From the NCBI GenBank assembly GCA_014377905.1, contig JACMOQ010000644.1:1-6947 (forward strand): a stretch of DNA of 6,947 nt, in the 5' to 3' direction. The notes under the pieces are model-generated. The model did no database searches, had not been told where the DNA came from, and saw only the letters and a list, made by a program, of their open reading frames with translations. Positions within the stretch are counted from its first letter, which is position 1. Every line of letters begins with the position of its first letter. The position numbers and the translations under genes are program-made. Of the stretch, positions 1-5,621 are shown one piece after another. This DNA is from Acetobacteraceae bacterium (GTDB lineage: Bacteria > Pseudomonadota > Alphaproteobacteria > Acetobacterales > Acetobacteraceae).

Positions 1-737
1 GCCGCGGCGCAGGCATAGGTCCCGGTTTCAATCCGGTCGGCAACAATGGCATGGGTCGCGCCATGCAACTTCGCCACGCCCTCGATGGTGACCGTCCCGC
101 CGCCAATTCCGGTAATACGTGCCCCCATCGCCACCAGGCAATCGCACAGATCGGTGATTTCCGGCTCCTGCGCCGCATTGGCCAGCACGGTTTTCCCATT
201 TGCCAGCGTCGCGGCCAGGATGATGTTCTCGGTCGCGCCGACGGATGCAAACGGCAGCACAATCGTCGCACCCTTCAAACCCTGCGGCGCCTGGCCGTGC
301 ACATAGCCGCCATCGGGGCGAAATTTCGCCCCCATCTGCTCGAGGCCCTTCAAATGCAGATCAATCGGCCGCGACCCGATATCGCAACCGCCCGGCAGGC
401 TGACTTGTGCCTCCCCGGCCCGCGCCATCAACGGCCCCAGCACCAGGATCGAGGCACGCATTTCCTTGACGATGTCATAGGGCGCGCGGGTATTGCTGAG
501 CGTCCCGCCGAGCGACAGATGCCGCCCCTCGGCGTCCACTGGCTCGACTGCGATGCCGTGCTGGGACAGCAACAACCGCATGGTCTTAATGTCATGCAGT
601 CGCGGCACGTTGGTCAGGACCAATCGGTCATCGGTTAGCAAACCGGCCGCCATCAGCGGCAGTGCCGCGTTCTTGGCGCCGCTGATCGCGATCTCGCCAG
701 ATAGCGCCCGTCCGCCACGAATTCGAATTCTGTCCAT
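1..737 (-). CDS. murA: UDP-N-acetylglucosamine 1-carboxyvinyltransferase MurA (3' part cut by window edge)
   Basis: MurA transfers enolpyruvate from PEP to UDP-GlcNAc, the first committed step of cytoplasmic peptidoglycan precursor synthesis. The minus-strand frame opens with MDRIRIRGG at 737 and stays open to base 1, giving 245 complete codons of a protein that is usually about 420 residues. Family landmarks are in order: SGAKNAALP with Lys22 and Asn23, KEMRAS with Arg94, the active-site loop PGGCDIGSRPIDLHL with catalytic Cys118 (E. coli Cys115, the fosfomycin target), and GATENI near residue 168. The family-typical N-terminus supports this ATG, although no strong Shine-Dalgarno precedes it. 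The gene lies 111 bases downstream of the hypothetical gene on the same strand, with a perfect palindrome in the gap. Nothing visible is broken. The catalytic cysteine means this is not the Asp-variant fosfomycin-resistant form. Confidence 0.96.
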   Translation of the reverse strand, partial: MDRIRIRGGRALSGEIAISGAKNAALPLMAAGLLTDDRLVLTNVPRLHDIKTMRLLLSQHGIAVEPVDAEGRHLSLGGTLSNTRAPYDIVKEMRASILVLGPLMARAGEAQVSLPGGCDIGSRPIDLHLKGLEQMGAKFRPDGGYVHGQAPQGLKGATIVLPFASVGATENIILAATLANGKTVLANAAQEPEITDLCDCLVAMGARITGIGGGTVTIEGVAKLHGATHAIVADRIETGTYACAA

Positions 738-802
738 TAATGTTCTTACCAGACCTCGGTCGCGTCGGGGAAGGGACGGCAAAATTTCGCGCCTTTTAGG
801 AT

Positions 803-826
803 TTTAGTTACGATATCGTAACTAAA
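803..826. promoter_or_regulatory. Perfect 24-bp palindrome, probable operator upstream of murA
   Basis: Bases 803-814 (TTTAGTTACGAT) are the exact reverse complement of 815-826, with no spacer and no mismatch; the core is GTTACGATATCGTAAC. There is no T-run on either side, so a transcription terminator is unlikely. Size and symmetry resemble operators of dimeric repressors such as TetR-family proteins. It sits in the gap between the hypothetical gene and murA and overlaps a possible -10 element and start point for murA. No regulator gene is in the window, so the ligand protein is unknown. Confidence 0.7.
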
Positions 827-852
827 TAGGCGCAATAATCCCGATGCTTCAA
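823..852 (-). promoter_or_regulatory. Possible murA promoter overlapping the palindrome
   Basis: On the minus strand a TTGAAG hexamer (852-847) is followed after 18 bases by TATTTA (828-823). The match to the housekeeping consensus is moderate to weak. If used, transcription would start near 816, inside the palindrome, so a bound protein there would block it. The -35 overlaps the stop codon of the upstream hypothetical gene, so murA could also be read through from that gene's own promoter. Confidence 0.3.
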
Positions 853-1376
853 ACATAGAAAAAACGCCCGTTCAGCCCCAGCACCAACCCGGCTGGCGGA
901 GGCGCGGGGGCGGCGGCTGGGGCGAGGGCGGGAGCGGGGGGGAGTGTCCAAGCGGCACGCGGCGCGCGCGCCCTGGCCGCCGTAACCCCAAGCCCCAACA
1001 TTCGATAAAGCGGTCGAAGGATGCGCCCGGCCTGCGGTACCGCGGCCAGAAACGCCACCATCTCCGCCTCGGTCAGCGCATGTGCCAATTGCGACCCATA
1101 AGCCCGCGCCTCCCAAACCTCGGCCGCCAGCCATCCCGGCGCCGTCGGATACCGCGCCCGCATCCCGGTCGCGCGCACTGCCCCGACTTGGGAAGGGCGG
1201 CGCGCCTTGGGCAGCTTCCCCGCCCGCCACAGCGCCACCAGCCGCTCCAACCGCGCCGCCATCCGCGACACGCGCCCCCACACCAGCACCAGTAATGCTG
1301 TCAACGTTGGCTTGCGCGCTGCAACCACTGCAATCGCCGCCTTAAGATTGGTGAAAATGCTGGAAAAATGGTTCAT
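849..1376 (-). CDS. Conserved hypothetical protein, 175 aa, upstream of murA
   Basis: No function is recognised. The protein has an N-terminal hydrophobic helix (about residues 23-36, TALLVLVW), a basic stretch RVSRMAARLERL, and a linker rich in Arg and Pro. The best-conserved-looking core is at about 78-128 (TAPGWLAAEVWEARAYGSQL, then AVPQAGRILRPLYRMLGL). A low-complexity Ala/Pro tail (about 131-162) ends in GRFFYV. The core resembles unnamed proteins I recall from Acetobacteraceae, including the terminal 'PQAGRxLRPLxRMLG' pattern; that is memory, not a search. The start is the most upstream possible: a TAA in frame precedes it by four codons. There is no Shine-Dalgarno, and a near-consensus promoter ends about two bases before the ATG, so the transcript may be leaderless. 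The hydrophobic helix suggests a membrane anchor with a cytoplasmic or periplasmic body; the side is not clear. Confidence 0.78.
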   Translation of the reverse strand: MNHFSSIFTNLKAAIAVVAARKPTLTALLVLVWGRVSRMAARLERLVALWRAGKLPKARRPSQVGAVRATGMRARYPTAPGWLAAEVWEARAYGSQLAHALTEAEMVAFLAAVPQAGRILRPLYRMLGLGVTAARARAPRAAWTLPPAPALAPAAAPAPPPAGLVLGLNGRFFYV

Positions 1377-1384
1377 TAAAATTA

Positions 1385-1412
1385 TTTATACTAACATTAG
1401 GGAGAATGTCAA
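1385..1412 (-). promoter_or_regulatory. Strong sigma70-type promoter for the 175-aa gene
   Basis: On the minus strand a perfect TTGACA (1412-1407) and TATAAA (1390-1385) are separated by 16 bases in locally AT-rich DNA. The predicted start is near 1378, only about two bases from the ATG at 1376. An inverted repeat ACATT-N6-AATGT fills the space between the two hexamers and could bind a regulator. Confidence 0.65.
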
Positions 1413-1466
1413 GGCAATAATTGCCGACCAGCCCGCGTTTCCCGCTCCCATGCGCAAAACCGTCCC

Positions 1467-1507
1467 TTAAAATGCAACAGGCCGGTCCGCTTTCACGGAC
1501 CGGCCTG
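1467..1507 (-). terminator. Rho-independent terminator of the ompA-family gene
   Basis: A perfect 12-bp GC-rich stem (CAGGCCGGTCCG at 1478-1489 against 1496-1507) has a 6-base loop. On the minus strand it is followed by TTGCATTTT. It starts 23 bases past the stop codon at 1531-1533, the expected place for a terminator. Confidence 0.88.
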
Positions 1508-1530
1508 CCTTCATACGCGCGTCGGAAAAC

Positions 1531-2601
1531 TTACTTCAAAACAATCTCGACGTTACGGTTCTGCGGTTCACGCACGCCGTCTGCGGTCGCCACGATCGGT
1601 TTGGTTTCCCCGTTCGCGGTCACGTAGATTGCCTGCTTGGCCACGCCAAGGCGCACCAGCTCTCCCGCAACCATATCAGCGCGTCTTTGTGACAGCGCCT
1701 GGTTGTATTGCGTCGTGCCAGAGCGATCGGCATTGCCCGCAACCTCGATCCGGGTGGTGGCGATCTTCGTCGAAGCGGAGGCCGCTTCACCAATGATCTG
1801 GCGCGCCCGGCCACTGAGGTCAGACCGATCCCAGTCGAAAAACACCAGATACGTGCGGGCGGCTGCCGGTGCAGGTGCGGCGATCACTTGCTGGGCAGTG
1901 CTGGTAACCATGGTCGGGGTGCCAAACGCATAGCGCAGGCCGACCAGGAAGCTGTGGTTGTACTGCGATCCCGTGTTGAACACGCCGCCAACACCATTGA
2001 CGGTGATAGCGTTGTTGTCGTTTTGCGGACGCGCGAGGAAGCGATATTCCGCCGTCATCGACAGCCCGGGCATCCCGATCGGGATAGCAACGCCTGCGAT
2101 GCCTTGAACGCCAAGGTCGCCTCGGCTGCCACCGAACGATGCGTTCAGGCCTGGACCGATCACGCTGCCGCGCAAAGCCGACATTTGGTAACCAACGCCC
2201 GCGCCGAGATAGGGGTAGATACCGGAATTGCCGAAATCGAAGTCATATAATGCGTTAACCATCACACCATATGTCGATTGACGCCCGTCGCGGAACGAAT
2301 TTCCAACGCCAAGGTTGTTGACCCCAAACGTTTGGGTGCGGTAGTTTCCTTCGACTTCCGCCCGGAAACCATTGCCAAACCCGTAGCCGATGCTGCCGAG
2401 GCCAACCCAGCCGGCACTGCCGTCGGTCGAGCCTTGGAACCGGCGCGGGGTGCCACCAACCGTCAGCGAGTTCGGGGTGACATTGTTGAGAATATTAACA
2501 CCAAGTCCGCCGCCGACATACAGGCCGTTGACGGGTTGGGCTTGGGCAACTGCCGTGACAACGAGCATACTCGTTGCGAGCAGTGTGATGCGAAGCTTCA
2601 T
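1531..2601 (-). CDS. OmpA-family outer membrane protein (8-strand barrel plus OmpA-like domain)
   Basis: A 356-residue outer membrane protein that ties the outer membrane to peptidoglycan. Residues 1-21 form a Sec signal peptide ending AVAQA. Residues about 22-235 show barrel features: alternating strands, GLYVGGGLGVN at the start, and YNHSFLVGLRYAFG closing the barrel. An Ala/Pro linker (about 240-248) leads to the periplasmic OmpA-like domain (about 250-356). There the motif ADRSGTTQYNQALSQRRADM places Asp292 and Arg307 fifteen residues apart, matching the spacing of the diaminopimelate-binding Asp/Arg pair known in OmpA proteins; EPQNRNVEIVLK closes the domain. A good Shine-Dalgarno (AGAGGAGAG at 2616-2608) fixes the start. 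The gene has its own candidate promoter and terminator, so it is likely monocistronic and abundant. The family is certain; equivalence to E. coli ompA is not implied. Confidence 0.95.
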   Translation of the reverse strand: MKLRITLLATSMLVVTAVAQAQPVNGLYVGGGLGVNILNNVTPNSLTVGGTPRRFQGSTDGSAGWVGLGSIGYGFGNGFRAEVEGNYRTQTFGVNNLGVGNSFRDGRQSTYGVMVNALYDFDFGNSGIYPYLGAGVGYQMSALRGSVIGPGLNASFGGSRGDLGVQGIAGVAIPIGMPGLSMTAEYRFLARPQNDNNAITVNGVGGVFNTGSQYNHSFLVGLRYAFGTPTMVTSTAQQVIAAPAPAAARTYLVFFDWDRSDLSGRARQIIGEAASASTKIATTRIEVAGNADRSGTTQYNQALSQRRADMVAGELVRLGVAKQAIYVTANGETKPIVATADGVREPQNRNVEIVLK

Positions 2602-2699
2602 AGGGTACTCTCCTCTAAGTGATTTGCGGCTAAACCGCGCAGTCTTCGGTAGGCATACATTACTAGCAATTCAGGAATCGCGCCGGCAGGCTCGGAAAC

Positions 2700-2728
2700 T
2701 ACCTAGTCAGGCTTCCCGCGGTTGTCAA
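2700..2728 (-). promoter_or_regulatory. Candidate promoter of the ompA-family gene
   Basis: A perfect TTGACA (2728-2723, minus strand) is followed after 17 bases by TAGGTA (2705-2700), a poor -10. It would give a 5' leader of about 90 bases containing a small hairpin (GCGG/CCGC, 2626-2638) just upstream of the Shine-Dalgarno. The position between the DUF3309 stop and ompA fits an independent transcription unit. Confidence 0.45.
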
Positions 2729-2736
2729 TTCGTTGG

Positions 2737-2895
2737 TCAAATGACCCCGAGCACCAGCAACACCACAACGATAACAATCAGCGAACCGAATCCGCCCATG
2801 GGGTAGTATCCCCAGTCAGCGCTATGCGGCCAGGTTGGAAGCGCACCGATCATAAACAGGATAAGAATGATGAGTAGGATGGGTCCAAGGCGCAT
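2737..2895 (-). CDS. DUF3309 small membrane protein, 52 aa
   Basis: A tiny integral membrane protein of unknown function. It has two hydrophobic segments (about residues 4-18, LGPILLIILILFMIG, and 35-52, GSLIVIVVVLLVLGVI) around a conserved hydrophilic turn, ALPTWPHSADWGYYPMGG. That turn (PTWPHS-x-x-WGY-P) is the hallmark of the DUF3309 family found in many proteobacteria. The frame extends upstream to 2985, but the ATG at 2895 gives the family-typical N-terminus MRLGPILLI and has a GGAG nine bases before it, so the longer start is rejected. It lies 110 bases downstream of the LpxR-type gene. A second copy is at 5425-5577. Confidence 0.88.
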   Translation of the reverse strand: MRLGPILLIILILFMIGALPTWPHSADWGYYPMGGFGSLIVIVVVLLVLGVI

Positions 2896-2948
2896 GATGG
2901 TTGCTCCGGTGATGAGGGTGATGATGGGGTGACCATCTGATTTCGGTT

Positions 2949-2965
2949 GGCGGATGCAATCCGCC
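2949..2965 (-). terminator. Hairpin downstream of the LpxR-type gene, possible weak terminator
   Basis: A perfect 7-bp stem (GGCGGAT against ATCCGCC) with a 3-base loop lies about 40 bases past the lipid A deacylase stop. There is no U-run after it on the minus strand, so intrinsic termination is doubtful. A 12-bp palindrome, TATTGCGCAATA (2976-2987), lies between the hairpin and the stop codon. The pair could mark transcript processing, or an operator for the DUF3309 gene that follows. Confidence 0.4.
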
Positions 2966-3005
2966 GTCTTTATCGTATTGCGCAATAAGCGGGCCAGGAA
3001 CAGAC

Positions 3006-4010
3006 TTACAATTTGAATGAGGCTGTCAGCGATCCGAAATTAAACAACCCGCCTTTTTGGCCTTTGAACGACGCGGTTTGCCAGGTCTGGGTGTAGCTGA
3101 TCCGGGTGCCATGCCAGATGATCGCGATTCCAGCCTGCATCTCCCCCAGCAGCCAGTTATGCTGAACCCCCGGCGACCGGCTGAAAATATTGCCATTGAG
3201 AAACGCATCGCGGGCCACAACCTGGCCATTTACGCCCGCGAAAACGTACCACGGCACATGGTCGGTGGCGCTAAACGCATCACCGCCCGATACCCCTGGC
3301 CGTATCCGCGCAACCCCGAAATCGGCGTCCAGATGTTGCCCGAAGCGCAACGTCGCGCCAGCCTGGGCATAATCGCGCACCGTGCCAATGCCAATGGTTG
3401 CGGCTGGCAACACATCGGCTTCTATTCCGCCCAAACTCCCGATCGCCCGCCGCCAGGTTCGGCTGGCCAGCACTTCGACCGCCGGTTCATTCGACCCCTG
3501 GTTGCCCCAACCTTGGTTGATGCGTTCGTGAATAAGTTCATGAAATCCGTTCTGCACCTGCCGGCCAAGCGCCCAGGGACCGATCACCCCAAGCGACAGG
3601 GCGGCAATGTCGCGTCGGTTCGGCGTATCGTGCAGCACGCCAAATGTGGCGGCAAGATATGCCACCACCGGCCGATCGTTCGGTTGGGGGCGCGTGCGTA
3701 TGATATTGCTTGGGGTGAAAATCTGCTGGGTGACCTCGAAGCTTGCGCGGGTGATGCCGCTGCCCCAAAACCCGGTGGCGTATTCCGAAACGAGGTCAGG
3801 CGCCCGGTTGGCACCCGATGTCCAGCCAAGACGCAAGCCGCTGGTATAATATTTGTCCGACCCGCCAGGGGTGGTGGAAATCGAATCGTTCTCGCCGGAA
3901 ATGGTCCAGATTGAAGCCTGATCCAACAACGCGGGTGTTTGGGCGCCAGCGGCAGCGGCAGCAAGGGTGGCCGCCGCCGCACATGTGGCTATCCTGAGGG
4001 CGTGCGACAT
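3006..4010 (-). CDS. LpxR-type lipid A 3'-O-deacylase family protein (DUF2219)
   Basis: An outer membrane beta-barrel enzyme family; characterised members (Salmonella and Helicobacter LpxR) remove the 3'-acyloxyacyl chain of lipid A. The 334-residue protein starts with a signal peptide (about 1-24, Ala-rich, ending AAGAQ). Family landmarks follow: ENDS at 40-43, DKYYTSGLRLGWTS at about 52-65, QIFTPSNI near 96, PNDRP near 110, LGVIGPWALG near 140, and QNGFHELI with His157, which corresponds to the family's catalytic histidine region. WGNQGSNEP comes next, and a barrel-type C-terminus ends SLTASFKL. The ATG at 4010 overlaps the upstream stop as TGATG, indicating translational coupling; the TTG just before it is less likely as start. 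The partner gene encodes a secreted helical-repeat protein. Activity on this organism's own lipid A is inferred. Confidence 0.9.
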   Translation of the reverse strand: MSHALRIATCAAAATLAAAAAGAQTPALLDQASIWTISGENDSISTTPGGSDKYYTSGLRLGWTSGANRAPDLVSEYATGFWGSGITRASFEVTQQIFTPSNIIRTRPQPNDRPVVAYLAATFGVLHDTPNRRDIAALSLGVIGPWALGRQVQNGFHELIHERINQGWGNQGSNEPAVEVLASRTWRRAIGSLGGIEADVLPAATIGIGTVRDYAQAGATLRFGQHLDADFGVARIRPGVSGGDAFSATDHVPWYVFAGVNGQVVARDAFLNGNIFSRSPGVQHNWLLGEMQAGIAIIWHGTRISYTQTWQTASFKGQKGGLFNFGSLTASFKL

Positions 4011-4477
4011 CAACCCGCCAGCGCGCGGTCAATCAGCGTCATCGCAGCCGGACTATTGCCATCGGCCAGGGCGCGGCGTGCCTCGCGGATCTGGCTCACC
4101 ATTGGGCTGTCGACTGGCGCGGTCATGCCGCCCGGCGGCACCACGCGGTCAAGAAGCCGGGTTTCTGCCATTTCGAGCGCCTGCTGTGCCTGTCCGGTTT
4201 TCCCAGCCATCAATGATGCACGGGCGGCGCGCACATATTCAGTCGCGGAGGCGTCCATCCCAAGATCAGGCGCCGGTAGGGTCGGCGCGATCGACGATTT
4301 TGTATCGCGGGGGGTAATGTTGCTGGCGCGGGATGACGACGGTTCCGAAGCGCCAACCCCCGGAACATGGCCTGGTCGGGCGCCGGACATGGAATTGTTT
4401 GCGGGCGGTGTCTGGGCGAATGCCTGAGCGCCCAGCAGGGCGATGGTGGCGGCGAGGGCGATGTGGCGCGGGCGCAT
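4010..4477 (-). CDS. Secreted protein with two TPR-like helical repeats, 155 aa
   Basis: No named family is recognised with certainty. Residues 1-21 form a signal peptide (ending AQAFA), followed by a disordered Ser/Pro/Ala region to about residue 72. Two related helical units then follow: one at about 79-111 (EYVRAARASLMAGKTGQAQQ and on to AETRLLD) and one at about 127-155 (SQIREARRALADGNSPAAMT and on to RALAG). Both carry the pattern AR-x-AL-x-x-G-x-x-x-x-A, like short tetratricopeptide-type hairpins, so a protein-binding role in the periplasm is plausible. I recall similar unnamed proteins in alphaproteobacteria. The ATG at 4477 with AAGGAT 8 bases upstream is preferred over the TTG two codons earlier. 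Its stop shares a base with the start of the LpxR-type gene, so the two are probably made together. Confidence 0.82.
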   Translation of the reverse strand: MRPRHIALAATIALLGAQAFAQTPPANNSMSGARPGHVPGVGASEPSSSRASNITPRDTKSSIAPTLPAPDLGMDASATEYVRAARASLMAGKTGQAQQALEMAETRLLDRVVPPGGMTAPVDSPMVSQIREARRALADGNSPAAMTLIDRALAG

Positions 4478-4520
4478 GGGCAATCCTTCACGTTAGAGTA
4501 TGGTGGCACGATTGAGGCGA

Positions 4521-4554
4521 GGCCGGCCATTGTTGCAAATCAATGTGGCCGGCC
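4521..4554 (-). terminator. GC-rich hairpin between two secreted-protein genes
   Basis: Bases 4521-4532 (GGCCGGCCATTG) pair with 4541-4554 apart from a two-base bulge, around an 8-base loop. The hairpin begins just after the stop codon of the Tyr/Pro-rich protein (4562-4564). No U-run follows on the minus strand, so it may only attenuate or stabilise the 3' end rather than terminate fully. It divides the 5876-4562 group from the 4477-3006 pair. Confidence 0.5.
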
Positions 4555-4561
4555 GCGTCCA

Positions 4562-4852
4562 TCAGCGGAACAGCGGGAACGTCAGGTTCAAACCGGGGCC
4601 GCTCGGCGCGTAATAGACCGGAGGTGGATAGTACACCGGTGGCGCGCTGTAATAGATATCCGGCTCTCGATAGTAACGGCGATACCGATGACGTTCATCC
4701 CAGTTTGGCTGACGCCGTCCTTCCTGCCAGTTGCCGTTGTATTCATACCTGCCCTGGGCATGGAGTGTGGGTCCGACCGGGATCGAGGCAGCCGTCACCA
4801 AGACGGTGGCGAATAACAGCGCGCCCATCGCGTATTTGCGACGATTTTTCAT
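4562..4852 (-). CDS. Small secreted Tyr/Pro-rich protein, 96 aa
   Basis: No function is recognised. A basic N-terminus (MKNRRKYA) and hydrophobic core form a signal peptide, probably cut after LHA (residue 32). The mature part has an Arg/Tyr stretch (WDERHRYRRYYREPD), then a Tyr/Pro repeat region at about 66-82 (IYYSAPPVYYPPPVYYAP), and ends GLNLTFPLFR. The hydrophobic, aromatic C-terminus ending in a Phe-Pro-Leu-Phe-Arg pattern recurs, as I remember, in small exported proteins of Acetobacteraceae. There are two adjacent ATGs: the second (4852) lies five bases after a perfect AGGAGG and the first only two, so the second is chosen. It is in the same direction as, and 41 bases from, the Spy-like gene, and is likely in its operon. 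Confidence 0.78.
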   Translation of the reverse strand: MKNRRKYAMGALLFATVLVTAASIPVGPTLHAQGRYEYNGNWQEGRRQPNWDERHRYRRYYREPDIYYSAPPVYYPPPVYYAPSGPGLNLTFPLFR

Positions 4853-4857
4853 CATGG

Positions 4858-4879
4858 CCTCCTGATGGGCGAGCCCATC
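4858..4879 (-). promoter_or_regulatory. Shine-Dalgarno AGGAGG with abutting hairpin
   Basis: On the minus strand the sequence GATGGG-CTCG-CCCATC (4879-4864) forms a 6-bp stem with a 4-base loop, and the very next bases are the perfect ribosome site AGGAGG (4863-4858). The ribosome site decides the start of the Tyr/Pro-rich gene at 4852. The hairpin may protect the mRNA or modulate ribosome access; no alternative pairing with the ribosome site itself was seen. Confidence 0.5.
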
Positions 4880-4893
4880 GTTATGACGCAGGT

Positions 4894-5391
4894 TCAGCCG
4901 GCGGCCTTAGGTTCGCCGCCATGGGCTTCGTCGAGGAAAACCGTATCGGTCACTTTTTTCTGTGCGTCCGACATCGTCGCGTAAAGTGCTGTGAAAGCGG
5001 GCACCAGTTTTTGCATTTCCACCGCGTGCTCCATCGACATCGCAGCATAGGAACTCATGCTCTCCGGCGCGGTCATCGTCGGAAGTTTTTCGACCCGGGC
5101 ATCGAAACCGCGAACCATGCTGCGGGCGTTGTCGCGCATAACAGCGGTGAAGCGGTCCCATTGCGGTTGCTGGGCTGGGGTAATCTGGAGTTTCTTGTGC
5201 AGGTCAGTGATCCGCTGTTCAACCCGCCCGACCAGATTGGGGTCGTTGTTTGCCGCCGGGTCTGCGACTTTGGCCGGGGTTACCGCGCCGGTGGTTGCGG
5301 CAACCGGGTCGGGCACTGCGGCGGTTGCAACAACGCTCATGCCGATGGCGGCGGTCGCAACCAGCAGGGTGTAGCGAAATGATCTAAACAT
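4894..5391 (-). CDS. Spy/CpxP-like periplasmic protein with LTXXQ-type motifs, 165 aa
   Basis: Probable member of the Spy/CpxP family of periplasmic, mostly helical proteins that act as ATP-independent chaperones or envelope stress modulators in enterobacteria. A signal peptide covers about residues 1-24 (VVATA). After a low-complexity Ala/Pro/Asp segment to about 50, the helical part begins at RVEQRITDLHKKLQITPAQQ. ITPAQ at 70-74, followed by QPQWDRF, and MSDAQKK at 140-146 match the two LTXXQ-type repeats. AVMRDNA and MEHAVEMQKL between them are typical of the alphaproteobacterial branch. Length and layout fit. The start ATG at 5391 has AAAGG about eight bases upstream. Neighbours are a DUF3309 gene 33 bases upstream and the Tyr/Pro-rich gene downstream, suggesting one operon. 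Chaperone activity is inferred from the family. Confidence 0.85.
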   Translation of the reverse strand: MFRSFRYTLLVATAAIGMSVVATAAVPDPVAATTGAVTPAKVADPAANNDPNLVGRVEQRITDLHKKLQITPAQQPQWDRFTAVMRDNARSMVRGFDARVEKLPTMTAPESMSSYAAMSMEHAVEMQKLVPAFTALYATMSDAQKKVTDTVFLDEAHGGEPKAAG

Positions 5392-5424
5392 GTTATTGCC
5401 TTTGCTAGGTCGCTTTCGGGGCAG

Positions 5425-5577
5425 CTAGATTCTGCCCAGCAGCATCAAAATCACCACAACAACCAGAACAAAACCCAGGCCAGCGCTGGGAAAGTAACCC
5501 CAGCCAGCGCTGTGCGACCATGTCGGCATTGCACCAACCACCAGCAGGATGATCAGGATCAGTACAATGAACGACAT
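5425..5577 (-). CDS. DUF3309 small membrane protein, 50 aa (second copy)
   Basis: A 50-residue frame too short for usual ORF cut-offs but clearly real. It starts MSFIVLILIILLVVGAMPTW and ends with a second hydrophobic segment closing LLGRI. The turn AMPTWSHSAGWGYFPSAG carries the DUF3309 signature also seen at 2737-2895, with PTWSHS in place of PTWPHS. Two membrane-spanning segments are predicted (about 2-16 and 33-48). An AGGTG lies seven to eight bases before the ATG. Spacing of 44 bases to the lipoprotein upstream and 33 bases to the Spy-like gene downstream fits an operon. The function of the family is unknown. Confidence 0.88.
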   Translation of the reverse strand: MSFIVLILIILLVVGAMPTWSHSAGWGYFPSAGLGFVLVVVVILMLLGRI

Positions 5578-5621
5578 GGCATGCACCTGTGTTCTAAATG
5601 GAAATCGATGGAGCGCCCGGA

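Noticed and set aside
51..638. 195-codon plus-strand open frame
   Set aside because: It lies antisense to murA, whose protein motifs are unmistakable; the product has no family features and the frame is a GC-rich shadow.
803..826. Palindrome as a transcription terminator
   Set aside because: No T-run on either strand and an AT-rich stem; a DNA-binding site fits better.
808..1281. 157-codon minus-strand frame overlapping the 175-aa gene
   Set aside because: The alternative frame is low-complexity Gly/Ala/Arg, starts mid-gene without a ribosome site and ends inside the palindrome; the 849-1376 frame has the coherent protein.
1708..2250. 180-codon plus-strand open frame
   Set aside because: Antisense to the OmpA-family gene, which is supported by domain motifs, ribosome site and terminator.
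2896..2985. Longer start for the DUF3309 protein at 2985
   Set aside because: The extra 30 residues are not hydrophobic and do not match the family start; the ATG at 2895 has a ribosome site.
3057..3914. 285-codon plus-strand open frame
   Set aside because: Antisense to the LpxR-type gene, which has a signal peptide and family motifs; the antisense product is rich in Arg/Pro/His as expected of a shadow frame.
4011..4013. TTG start for the LpxR-type gene
   Set aside because: The adjacent ATG forms the standard TGATG coupling overlap with the upstream stop.
4543..5382. 279-codon plus-strand open frame
   Set aside because: It runs across two real minus-strand genes and their gap; no ribosome site and no recognisable motif.
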